Source of the DNA: Sphingosinithalassobacter sp. CS137
Lineage (GTDB): Bacteria; Pseudomonadota; Alphaproteobacteria; Sphingomonadales; Sphingomonadaceae
Length of the DNA stretch: 64,000 nucleotides
Direction of reading: 5' to 3'
Assembly: GCF_014334115.1 (NCBI RefSeq)
Contig: NZ_CP060494.1
Location: 2,200,501 to 2,264,500 of the forward strand
A program made the translations under genes and the position numbers. Below, one piece after another: positions 17,988 through 25,885 of this stretch (its first letter is position 1; each line of letters starts with the position of its first letter). The notes under the pieces were generated by a model. It was given only the letters and a program-made list of their open reading frames with translations. It was not told where the DNA came from and made no database searches.

Positions 17988-18547
17988 CAGAACCCCCTGA
18001 CAATGGCGAGGCCGAAGCCGAACGCGGTGACCGCGACCAGGAAGGCCAGCGCGCGCAGGATGCGATTGTCGGCAAGCGTCCACGCCATGCACGCGCCCCA
18101 GACGACTGGGATCAGAAGCCCGCCGACGACAAGTCGTGTCTGGGGCGCACCGCCGGTCCAGGCGGTATAGAATATCCCGATGCCCATCGCGGCGATCAGG
18201 CCGATGGGCAGCGCCAGCAACCAGCGCAGGACGCCGCGCCACCATGTCGATGCACGCTCGATCGGTTCCGGTGCGAGACTGCGGTTCTTCCGCTCGCGGC
18301 GCCGGCGCAGCTCGTATCCGCTGGCCACCACCGCCAGCGCCGCCACGCCGGTGATCGGAAAGGCGATGAACAGGCCGCGCATCGATCCGAACGCCGCCAT
18401 CGCCACCGCGAAGGTGGCGATCATGACCCCCCAGCCCAGCCATTTCCATGCGACGCCATCGCTGCCGCGCGCACTCCATGCGCGGCGGAGCAGGAGCGCT
18501 CCTGCGGCGCCGCCCCCGCCGATTATCGCCATCCACAGGCTGTCCAT
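17987..18547 (-). CDS. Hypothetical multi-span membrane protein in the receptor operon
   Basis: 186 residues with about five hydrophobic spans (MAIIGGGGAAGALLLRRAW, VMIATFAVAMAAFGSMRG, FPITGVAALAVVASGYEL, LLALPIGLIAAMGIGIFYTAWTGG, ILRALAFLVAVTAFGFGLAIV). A basic cytosolic loop (RRRRERKNR) is in the middle. I do not recognise the family. It lies 22 bases after the TonB receptor and overlaps the PepSY gene, so it probably belongs to the same uptake system. Confidence 0.68.
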   Translation of the reverse strand: MDSLWMAIIGGGGAAGALLLRRAWSARGSDGVAWKWLGWGVMIATFAVAMAAFGSMRGLFIAFPITGVAALAVVASGYELRRRRERKNRSLAPEPIERASTWWRGVLRWLLALPIGLIAAMGIGIFYTAWTGGAPQTRLVVGGLLIPVVWGACMAWTLADNRILRALAFLVAVTAFGFGLAIVRGF

Positions 18548-18569
18548 GAAGAAAATCCCCGTCCGGCTA

Positions 18570-20921
18570 TCAATAGCGCGCGGTCAGGATGATGCCATAT
18601 TCGCGCGGCGCCACCGCCGGGGTGACGAAGATCTGGTTGGGCTGATCCCCCGGGCCGACAAAGGACGTGGCGAATTCCTCGGTCAGGTTGCGACCATAGA
18701 CGGTCAGGTCGAAATTGTCCCCACGATAGCCGATGCTCGCGTTGAGCAGGAAGAATCCGTCGTTCTCATATTGCGGGTCGTTCTCGAAATCCGAGAAGGA
18801 GCCGCCCTGGTAGGTCGCATTGGCCTGAACGAAGATCCTGTCGGTCACGAACTGGCGTCCGCCAACCGCCGCGGTCCAGTCGGGCGAATAGCGGAAGTCA
18901 TTGCCGGCGAGATCCACGCCGGTCACGCCGCCCGTCGTGCACGTTTCCAGAAACGCAGCATTGATGCCGGTGCGGCAGAATTCCTCGAATTCGGTCTTTG
19001 CATAGCCCAGGCTGGCGAACAGGTCGGTGCGGCGGGTCGGACTGTAATTGGCTTCCAACTCGAAGCCCCAGATCTTCGACTTGCCGGCATTCTGTGTGTC
19101 GACGTTGAATTGAACGCCGTCGATCGGGACATCGACCTGCTGATCGGTCCAGATGCCGTAATAGGCGTTAGCGTTGATCACGAGGGTGTCGTCGAGCCAT
19201 TCGGTACGCGCCGCGATCTCGAAATTGTCGAGATATTCCGGGTCGAACGTATCGAGCTGGCCGGTGGTGCCCACGCGAGCGCCACCCGCGCGATATCCGC
19301 GCTTGTAGAAAGCGGAGAGCATGACATCGTCGTTCACGGCATAGGTCAGGCCGACCTCCGGAAGGAACGCGCCGAAATCGGTCTCGTAGGATTCCGATGT
19401 CGCGACAAGGCTGGCTCCCAGGATCGCATTCACCTGCGCCACCCCCGCTTCGACCACCGGCCCCAGGCCCGGTTGCAGCATGTCGGCAACGGCGCCCGCC
19501 TGCGCCGGATCGGGCAGCGGCGTGCTGGCATCGAGCACATTGTTCTGCGAAAGGTCGGACGACACTTCTTCGCGGTCGTATCGCAAGCCCGCCGAGAGCG
19601 TAAGCCGATCGGTGATGTCGAATTCAGCCTGCGCGAAGAAGGCGTAGTTGGTCGTGTCGCTCGACCCGATATTGTTGACATCGACCAGCAGGAACGGCGG
19701 ATAGAAGGGAAGCAACACGTCCGGTACGCCGAGTTCGGTCGGGTTGAGAACCACCGTCGGTGCGAAAACGCCGTCGGAGCTTATGTCGATGTAGAAAACT
19801 CCGGCCGTGCCACGCAGACGATCGCCCGCGTAGGTGACGCGCAGTTCCTGCGAAAAGTTTCGAGCCTCCTCGACCTGGAATCCTTCGCCCAGCGACGCCG
19901 CCGTCCCATCGAAGTCGGTCGACGTCGCATAGTCGGCATCCATGAAGGCGGAGATCGACTTAATGCTCCATGTGTCGGAGAAGCGATATTCGAGATCTAG
20001 CGAACCGATCAGAAGTTCGTTCTCCGTCCGGTTCGGGATATTGTTCGAGGTCTGATAGAGATCGAGCGGCTCGCCGACGGCAAGGGCATAGTTGTTCGTG
20101 CCTTCCGTCCGGTCTTGATATTGCAGCGATGCGAGCGCCCTGAAGCTGGTGCTGGGTTCGAGCAGCACCCGTCCCCGCACCGTGGTGTTCTCGCTCGCGC
20201 CGTCATCCTCGTCACCGGTCGTGCGGTTCTTCAGGAAGCCTTCCGTTCCGGAATGCTCTGCGGTCAGCCGGAAAGCCGCGACGTCGCCCAGCGGCACGTT
20301 GACCATGCCTTCGACCGCATAGGTTTCGAAATTTCCGTATTCGGCGCGCGCCGCGATGTCGAAGCCGCTGGGATCGGGCTCGAAGGTACGCACCACAAGC
20401 GCCCCCGCAAGGGCGTTGCGCCCGACATTGGTGGACTGAGGGCCGCGGAATATCTCGATCTGCGAAACATCCCAGAGGTTCTTTGGGTAGGCGCTCGCGA
20501 AAATGCCGGTCAGCGGGACATTGTCGTAATATACGACGCCGAGATCGCCCGATCCGCCGGTCGCGTTGAAATTGCGCGTGATCCCCCGGATGGAAAAATC
20601 GAAGCCGCCGAAGGTGATGCCGACATTGGCCGATTGCAGAAAGACATCGTCGATCTCGAGCAGGGTGCGCTGGTCGATCGTTTCCGCGGTGGTCACGGCA
20701 ACGCTTTCCTGCGTATCCTGCAGCGTGCGTTCGATCTTCTGACCGGTAACGACGATCGTATGGACCGAGGCGTCGCGGGAAGTGGACTGGTCCGCCTCCG
20801 GTTGGTCGGACTCTACACCTGCCGGCGCCGTTTGCGCGAACGCCGTTCCGCTCAGAGTGCACAAAGCAACCACGCTGGCGGACAGCTGCGCGACCATGCG
20901 CGCTTTCAATCGATAGTTCAT
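18570..20921 (-). CDS. TonB-dependent receptor (siderophore type)
   Basis: 783-residue outer-membrane receptor. Signal peptide ends in AFAQ; TonB box-like HTIVVTGQ; plug domain (IERTLQDTQESVAVTT, VSQIEIFRGPQSTNVGRNALAG) and a long barrel ending with an aromatic-type C-terminus (YGIILTARY). The plug phrase IEIFRGPQST and the linked PepSY protein favour a ferric-siderophore substrate. First gene of a three-gene minus-strand operon. Substrate identity is inferred from context only. Confidence 0.88.
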   Translation of the reverse strand: MNYRLKARMVAQLSASVVALCTLSGTAFAQTAPAGVESDQPEADQSTSRDASVHTIVVTGQKIERTLQDTQESVAVTTAETIDQRTLLEIDDVFLQSANVGITFGGFDFSIRGITRNFNATGGSGDLGVVYYDNVPLTGIFASAYPKNLWDVSQIEIFRGPQSTNVGRNALAGALVVRTFEPDPSGFDIAARAEYGNFETYAVEGMVNVPLGDVAAFRLTAEHSGTEGFLKNRTTGDEDDGASENTTVRGRVLLEPSTSFRALASLQYQDRTEGTNNYALAVGEPLDLYQTSNNIPNRTENELLIGSLDLEYRFSDTWSIKSISAFMDADYATSTDFDGTAASLGEGFQVEEARNFSQELRVTYAGDRLRGTAGVFYIDISSDGVFAPTVVLNPTELGVPDVLLPFYPPFLLVDVNNIGSSDTTNYAFFAQAEFDITDRLTLSAGLRYDREEVSSDLSQNNVLDASTPLPDPAQAGAVADMLQPGLGPVVEAGVAQVNAILGASLVATSESYETDFGAFLPEVGLTYAVNDDVMLSAFYKRGYRAGGARVGTTGQLDTFDPEYLDNFEIAARTEWLDDTLVINANAYYGIWTDQQVDVPIDGVQFNVDTQNAGKSKIWGFELEANYSPTRRTDLFASLGYAKTEFEEFCRTGINAAFLETCTTGGVTGVDLAGNDFRYSPDWTAAVGGRQFVTDRIFVQANATYQGGSFSDFENDPQYENDGFFLLNASIGYRGDNFDLTVYGRNLTEEFATSFVGPGDQPNQIFVTPAVAPREYGIILTARY

Positions 20922-20949
20922 TTCCCAAAGCCCCCTTTGTTTCCCCGTC

Positions 20950-21230
20950 CGCTAACGCGAATCATTCGCAGCGGCAAGAGCAGAGGGAGCTCCCGGCCGT
21001 TGACGAGCAGGAACATGACGACGCCGAGTTGGGAGATGGTCAGGATCGCCTGCGCGTCGGCGACAAGGCCGAGTGCGGCAGGCCCCACGAGCACGCCTGC
21101 CGCGAATAGCCTGGATCGAGCCAAGCCCCAGCCTGCGGAACAGAGGAGCGGCGAGAACCGCAGCGCTCATCAGCGCCACGACGGGCCCGATCGTCGGGCC
21201 GAGGCTAGCGTCCGCCAAATCGGTGATCCC
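20950..21230 (-). pseudogene. Relic of a Kef-type K+/H+ (cation/proton) antiporter N-terminus
   Basis: Two frames on the minus strand together give the start of a CPA2/KefB-like antiporter: IGPVVALMSAAVLAAPLFRRLGLGSI in one, then FAAGVLVGPAALGLVADAQAI and LTISQLGVVMFLLVNGREL in the other, with a frameshift near 21115. The sequence then degenerates into unrelated text before the TonB gene. Only about 80 residues of a protein that is normally 400-600 remain, so it is a truncated pseudogene. The rest of the 20922-21405 gap holds nothing else I can name. Confidence 0.6.
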
Positions 21231-21405
21231 GAATGGTTTCGAGCGGTGGGCCGCCACTTCCGCGCCGTGGCGGACACGCCGGACACGATCACGAACCGGC
21301 GACCGCCGCATCCGCGACACCCTATCCCTGCGCCAGCTGCACCGGGCTAGCCGTCGACGGCGGGCAGCTTTCGCGCGATCGGCAGCGCAGGCGCGTGGTT
21401 GCCGC

Positions 21406-22287
21406 TCATCGCGCCTGCGCATGTTCTCCGAAGCATTCGATCAGCATTTCGGTGAGCACCCGTATCTTCCTGGACGGATGCTGGCCGGGCGGACGCACCA
21501 CGAAGATTCCGAGTTCGGGTGGGGGATAGTCGGGCATGACCGGCACCAGCGCGCCCGATGCGAGATGATTCTCGATCAGTCCCACCGGGAGCCCCGCTAT
21601 CCCTAGGCCTGCCAGCGCCGCGGCGACCAGCGCAACGCCATTGTCGCCCTTGAAGCGTCCATGTGGTCGCATGGCGATCACCTTGTCGCCGTCTACCACG
21701 GGCCAGGTCTCGGTTCCTTGCATCAGCGCCTCGTGCGTGACGAATTCCTCGGGGGTTTCCGGTGATCCGTGCTTTTCTATGTAGCTCGGGGAGGCAACGT
21801 AGGCCGCGTGCATCGGACCGATGCGCCGCGCGATCAGATTGGAGCTGGGCAGGCTGCCAACCCGGATGGCGCAATCGAACCCTTCGGCAATAAGGTCGAC
21901 GAAGCGATCGGTGTAGCAGGTATGGATATGCAGCGCCGGATGGCGCTGCGCCATGTCAGCGAGCACCGCGGCGAAGTGAGTCGGCCCGAACGAGAGCGGC
22001 GCCGCCACGCGCAAACGGCCCTTCAGGTCGCCATCGGGAGAGATTACTTCCATCGCCGTTTCAATCTCGGCGACGGCGCGCGCCGCATAGTCGCGGAAGG
22101 CCGCGCCCGCCTCGGTCAGTGCGGCGCCGCGGGTCGTCCGCGCCAGAAGCTGGGCGTCGAGATCCTGCTCGAGCCGGGAGAGCCGTCGACTCACGATCGA
22201 TTTCGACAGGCCCAACCGACGTGCGGCGGGGGATATGCCTCCGGAGTCGGCGACCTCCACGAAGGTCCGCAGCGCATCGATGTCCAT
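21406..22287 (-). CDS. LysR-family regulator divergent from an oxidoreductase operon
   Basis: 293 residues. N-terminal winged helix (MDIDALRTFVEVADSGGISPAARRLGLSKSIVSRRLSRLE) and a LysR effector domain (GRLRVAAPLSFGPTHFAAVLADM, FDCAIRVGSLPSSNLIARRIG). It belongs to the CrgA/AaeR-like group by the effector-domain wording. Start 22287 is chosen for the aggggaa just upstream and the standard MDIDAL opening. It is divergent from the isochorismatase-led operon across 140 bases and probably controls it. Confidence 0.88.
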   Translation of the reverse strand: MDIDALRTFVEVADSGGISPAARRLGLSKSIVSRRLSRLEQDLDAQLLARTTRGAALTEAGAAFRDYAARAVAEIETAMEVISPDGDLKGRLRVAAPLSFGPTHFAAVLADMAQRHPALHIHTCYTDRFVDLIAEGFDCAIRVGSLPSSNLIARRIGPMHAAYVASPSYIEKHGSPETPEEFVTHEALMQGTETWPVVDGDKVIAMRPHGRFKGDNGVALVAAALAGLGIAGLPVGLIENHLASGALVPVMPDYPPPELGIFVVRPPGQHPSRKIRVLTEMLIECFGEHAQAR

Positions 22288-22427
22288 CCGGTGTTCCCCT
22301 CTGCGCGACACAGCACGCCGAGCGCTGACGCTACCGCGCCGGGGATCGGAGTGGCAATGTCACGCTGATGTTCCGCCCCCATGGGTTCGCGCGGCGAGCC
22401 TGCAAACAACGTCAGCAAAGGATGATC

Positions 22428-23078
22428 ATGGCACTCCGCAACGGCCTCGACTCGCTTCTGCGTCCCGAAGACTCGGTGCTCGTTCTGATCGACCACCAGC
22501 CCTATCAGCTCGCCAATCTGAACAGCCACGACCCGCAGACAGTTGTGAACAACACCACCGCGCTGGCGAAGATGGCCAAGGCGTTCAGCGTGCCCACCAT
22601 CCTGACCAGCGTGATCGCCGAGCGCGGCGGGCTGCTTTTCAAGCAGCTCACGGATGTGTTCCCCGGCCAGGAAGTGATCGACCGCACGCTGATCAACACC
22701 TGGGAGGACCAGACGGTCGTCGATGCCGTCAAGGCGACCGGCCGGAAGCAGCTCATCATCGCGGGCCTGTGGACGGAGGTCTGCGTGGCCATGCCCGCGA
22801 TCCACGCAGCAGGCGAGGGCTGGGACGTCACGGTCGTCACCGACGCCTCGGGCGGCACCTCGATGGAGGCGCATCAGATAGCGATCCAGCGCATGATCGC
22901 GGCAGGCGTGAACATGATGACCTGGGCCGCGGTCGCTTCCGAATGGCAGCGCGACTGGGCGCGAACCGACACCGCGGTGCTGCTGCCTCCGATCCTGATC
23001 GACCACTTCGGCGGCAGCGGCATCGCCTACATGTGGGAACAGCAGTTGCTGAACACGCCGGTCGGTCCGGCAGCGTAA
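22428..23078 (+). CDS. Isochorismatase-family cysteine hydrolase
   Basis: 216 residues. Isochorismatase/nicotinamidase fold with the acid residue in LVLIDHQPYQ (D25 region), the lysine step near LLFKQLTDVF, and the nucleophile cysteine in AGLWTEVCVAMPA, with TDASGGTSMEAHQ following. The family hydrolyses amides, ureas or isochorismate; this subgroup (YcaC-like) has no settled substrate. ATG 22428 is preceded by aaagg at a proper distance. First gene of the LysR-flanked operon. Confidence 0.86.
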   Translation: MALRNGLDSLLRPEDSVLVLIDHQPYQLANLNSHDPQTVVNNTTALAKMAKAFSVPTILTSVIAERGGLLFKQLTDVFPGQEVIDRTLINTWEDQTVVDAVKATGRKQLIIAGLWTEVCVAMPAIHAAGEGWDVTVVTDASGGTSMEAHQIAIQRMIAAGVNMMTWAAVASEWQRDWARTDTAVLLPPILIDHFGGSGIAYMWEQQLLNTPVGPAA

Positions 23079-23093
23079 ACCCCGGTCCTGCGG

Positions 23094-23134
23094 GCGGACC
23101 TGCGCCGGCGATCGACGATCGTCCGCAGGTCCGC
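23094..23134 (+). terminator. Long-stem hairpin between isochorismatase and MoaF-like genes
   Basis: An 11-bp perfect inverted repeat (GCGGACCTGCG 23094-23104 and CGCAGGTCCGC 23124-23134) around a 19-base loop. No T-run follows, so it may be a partial terminator or an mRNA-stability element between operon genes. Confidence 0.45.
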
Positions 23135-23165
23135 GACCGCCGGAGACCCCCGCAGGAGCAGCGAC

Positions 23166-23882
23166 GTGCACGAAGGACGCTTTCCGGTCGGACAGGAAAT
23201 GGACGTCAGCTATCCGGAGTTCGCAGTGCATCTGACGCTGCATTCCGAAACGCAGATGACGTTCGAGATCGCCGACGGACCCTACGCGCATACCGAGACG
23301 GTGGAGATCGCGGTCGTGCCGCTGGGCAACGGCAGCTTCGCGGTCAGCTGGCAGGAGGAGTCCGGCGCGACGGTCGCCAATGTCCAGGATTTCGACCGGA
23401 ACGTCGTCCATTCCTTCGTCACGCTTCCGCGCGGCGATTTCCTGCGGCTGACCGGCCCGATCATGGTCACGCGCCCGGCGGACCGGGCCTCGGACGACCG
23501 TCCGCTACGCAACAAGGCTTTGGTGCTCGAGGCAATGACCGCGCTGTTCCAGCGGCGCGACGCGGAAGCGGTCGAGCGGTTCTACGCGCCGGACTATGTG
23601 CAGCATAATCCGAACATCCCGCAGGGTCGCGACGCACTGACGGCGATCGTCGCGGAGCTCTCGGCGGACGTCTGGTACGAGCCCGGCATGATGGTTGCCG
23701 AAGGCGACCTCGTCGCGATTCACGGCCGCATCACGGGATGGGGGCCGGTGCCGCAAGTAGTGGTCGACCTGTTCCGCGTCGAGAACGGCCTGCTTGCCGA
23801 GCATTGGGACGTTCTTCAGGGCGAGGCCGAGTCCCCGATCGGCGGCGTGCCGATGTTCGACCCCGAGGAGGGAAAGCGCTGA
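23166..23882 (+). CDS. MoaF-like domain fused to SnoaL/NTF2-like domain
   Basis: 238 residues in two parts. The first 105 residues resemble MoaF-type small beta proteins (FPVGQEMDVSYPEFAVHLTLHSETQMTFEI). The second part (from about 115) is a SnoaL-like domain (LVLEAMTALFQRRDAEAVERFYAPDYVQHNP, VVDLFRVENGLLAEHWDVLQ). Both folds bind small ligands. GTG start supported by caggag six bases upstream. The stop overlaps the next ATG by one base (TGATG). Confidence 0.72.
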   Translation: MHEGRFPVGQEMDVSYPEFAVHLTLHSETQMTFEIADGPYAHTETVEIAVVPLGNGSFAVSWQEESGATVANVQDFDRNVVHSFVTLPRGDFLRLTGPIMVTRPADRASDDRPLRNKALVLEAMTALFQRRDAEAVERFYAPDYVQHNPNIPQGRDALTAIVAELSADVWYEPGMMVAEGDLVAIHGRITGWGPVPQVVVDLFRVENGLLAEHWDVLQGEAESPIGGVPMFDPEEGKR

Positions 23883-24922
23883 TGGAGATCGGTGTCGACA
23901 GCTTCGCGGCGATCCTGCCCGATCCGGTCACTGGTCGGTTGCCCTCGGCCACCGAGCGGATGGCGGCGCTGCTCGACGAGATCGAGACGGCCGACCGGGT
24001 CGGCCTCGACGTGTTCGGAGTCGGCGAGCATCACCGCGCCGAGTTTCTGGACTCCGCGCCTGCCATCATCCTTGCCGCCGCGGCGGCGCGGACGCGCCGC
24101 ATCCGGCTCACCAGCGCGGTCACGGTGCTGAGCGCGGTTGATCCGGTCCGCCTGTTTCAGGAGTTCGCGACGCTCGATCTGATCTCGGGCGGGCGCGCCG
24201 AGCTGGTGGTGGGCCGCGGGTCGTTCGGCGAAGCCTTTCCGCTCTTCGGCCTCGATCCGCGCGCCTATGACGATCTCTTCGCCGAGAAGCTCGATCTGCT
24301 GCTGGCGCTCGGCGAGACGCCGGATCTTCACTGGCAGGGGCGCTTCCGCCCGCCGCTCGCCGGACAGGGCGTGTTCCCGCGCCCGCATCAGCCGCGCCTG
24401 CCGGTCTGGCTGGGCGTCGGCGGCACGCCGCAATCGTTCGCGCGCGCCGGCACGCTGGGCCTGCCGCTGATGGTCGCGATCATCGGTGGCACGTTCGAGC
24501 GTTTCCGGCCGCTCGTCGATCTCTATCGCGAGGCTGGCAAACAGGCGGGGTACAGCGCCGATGCCCTGAAGGTGGGCGTCCATGCTATGGGCTTCGTCGG
24601 CGAATCCGACGCGGCCGCGCGCGACGCCTTCTTTCCCGGCTGGGCGCATCTCACCGGCAGGATCGGCCGCGAACGCGGCTGGACGCCGCCCACGCGCGCG
24701 CAGTTCGATGCATTGGCCGGTCCTGAAGGCGCGTTCCTCCTCGGCGCCCCCGATACGGTCGCCGCCAAGATCGCCGATGCGCGCGAGACGCTGGGCGGGC
24801 TGGCGCGCATCACCTTCCAGATGAGCACCGCCTCGCTCGAAACCGCGGCAATGCAGCGATCGATCGAACTCCTCGGCACGCAAGTCGCACCGCTGGTCCG
24901 CTCCGCCGGGGCGGTGGCGTGA
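23882..24922 (+). CDS. LLM-class (luciferase-like) flavin-dependent oxidoreductase
   Basis: 346 residues with the luciferase-like TIM barrel: EIGVDSFAAILPD, GLDVFGVGEHHRAEF, RIRLTSAVTVLSAVDPVRLFQEFATLDLISGGRAELVVGRGSF. It would use reduced FMN or F420 for oxidation of an organic substrate. Group members are found as stand-alone oxidoreductases and the substrate is unknown. Overlaps both neighbours by a few bases (TGATG upstream, GTGA downstream), so it sits inside a tightly coupled operon. Confidence 0.86.
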   Translation: MEIGVDSFAAILPDPVTGRLPSATERMAALLDEIETADRVGLDVFGVGEHHRAEFLDSAPAIILAAAAARTRRIRLTSAVTVLSAVDPVRLFQEFATLDLISGGRAELVVGRGSFGEAFPLFGLDPRAYDDLFAEKLDLLLALGETPDLHWQGRFRPPLAGQGVFPRPHQPRLPVWLGVGGTPQSFARAGTLGLPLMVAIIGGTFERFRPLVDLYREAGKQAGYSADALKVGVHAMGFVGESDAAARDAFFPGWAHLTGRIGRERGWTPPTRAQFDALAGPEGAFLLGAPDTVAAKIADARETLGGLARITFQMSTASLETAAMQRSIELLGTQVAPLVRSAGAVA

Positions 24923-25884
24923 CCGCCGCGCGCCCGGATAGGCCAGGGATCACGCGTCGCACAGCCGTCACCTACATAGGTACAATGGCAGTCGCGAGTG
25001 CCCTGCCAATCCCGAGTTTCTCGCAACCCACCACGAACGGAGACCGGACCATGTCGACCTTCACCACCAGCGACGGCGTCACCCTGTTCTACAAGGACTG
25101 GGGCCCCAAGGACGCGCAGCCGATCATGTTCCACCATGGCTGGCCGCTCAGCGCCGACGATTGGGACAATCAGATGCTGTTCTTCCTCGGCGAAGGCTTT
25201 CGCGTCATCGCGCACGACCGGCGCGGGCACGGCCGGTCGGACCAGACCGACACCGGCAACGACATGGACACCTATGCCGCCGATGTCGCGGCGCTGGCGC
25301 GTGCGCTCGACCTCAAGGGAGCGGTGCATGTCGGCCATTCGACCGGCGGCGGCGAAGTGATCCGCTACGTCGCGCGCAGCGAGCCGGGGCGCGTCGCCAA
25401 GGCCGCGCTGTTGGGCGCGGTGCCGCCGATCATGCTGGCGACCGAACGCTATCCCGGCGGCCTGCCGATGGAGGTGTTCGACGGCTTCCGCGCCGCGCTT
25501 GCGAGCAACCGCGCGCAGTTCTTCCTCGATGTGCCCAGCGGCCCCTTCTACGGCTTCAATCGGCCGGGCGCCGAAGTGAGCGAAGGGCTGATCCGCAATT
25601 GGTGGCGGCAGGGAATGATGGGCGGGGCGAAGGCGCATTATGATTGCGTCGCGGCCTTCTCGGAAACCGACTTCACCGAGGATCTGAAGGCCGTGTCGCT
25701 TCCCGTGCTGCTGATGCACGGCGAGGACGACCAGGTGGTGCCGATCGACGCTTCGGCGCGCAAGGCGATCGAGCTTCTCCCTAACGGCACGCTCAAGACC
25801 TATCCGGGCCTGTCGCACGGCATGTTTGCCACCCACCCGGATGTGATCAACGCCGATCTGCTCGGCTTCATCCGCGCGGGCTGA
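24919..25884 (+). CDS. Alpha/beta hydrolase, non-heme chloroperoxidase type
   Basis: 321 residues. Alpha/beta hydrolase with nucleophile elbow GHSTGGGE, acid in HGEDDQVVP and catalytic histidine in LSHGMF; overall very like cofactor-free chloroperoxidases/esterases (MSTFTTSDGVTLFYKDWG opening). The GTG start at 24919 overlaps the upstream stop and would add a twin-arginine leader (TRRTAVTYIGTMAVASALP). The alternative start is ATG 25051, which has ggaga upstream and gives the standard cytosolic length; which is used is open. Confidence 0.85.
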   Translation: MTAARPDRPGITRRTAVTYIGTMAVASALPIPSFSQPTTNGDRTMSTFTTSDGVTLFYKDWGPKDAQPIMFHHGWPLSADDWDNQMLFFLGEGFRVIAHDRRGHGRSDQTDTGNDMDTYAADVAALARALDLKGAVHVGHSTGGGEVIRYVARSEPGRVAKAALLGAVPPIMLATERYPGGLPMEVFDGFRAALASNRAQFFLDVPSGPFYGFNRPGAEVSEGLIRNWWRQGMMGGAKAHYDCVAAFSETDFTEDLKAVSLPVLLMHGEDDQVVPIDASARKAIELLPNGTLKTYPGLSHGMFATHPDVINADLLGFIRAG

Positions 25885-25885
25885 C

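Noticed and set aside
16488..18536. A 682-codon frame taken as one long PepSY protein
   Set aside because: The first 183 residues are out-of-frame reading of the 186-residue membrane gene. ATG 17987 gives the normal PepSY-TM start with a TGATG overlap.
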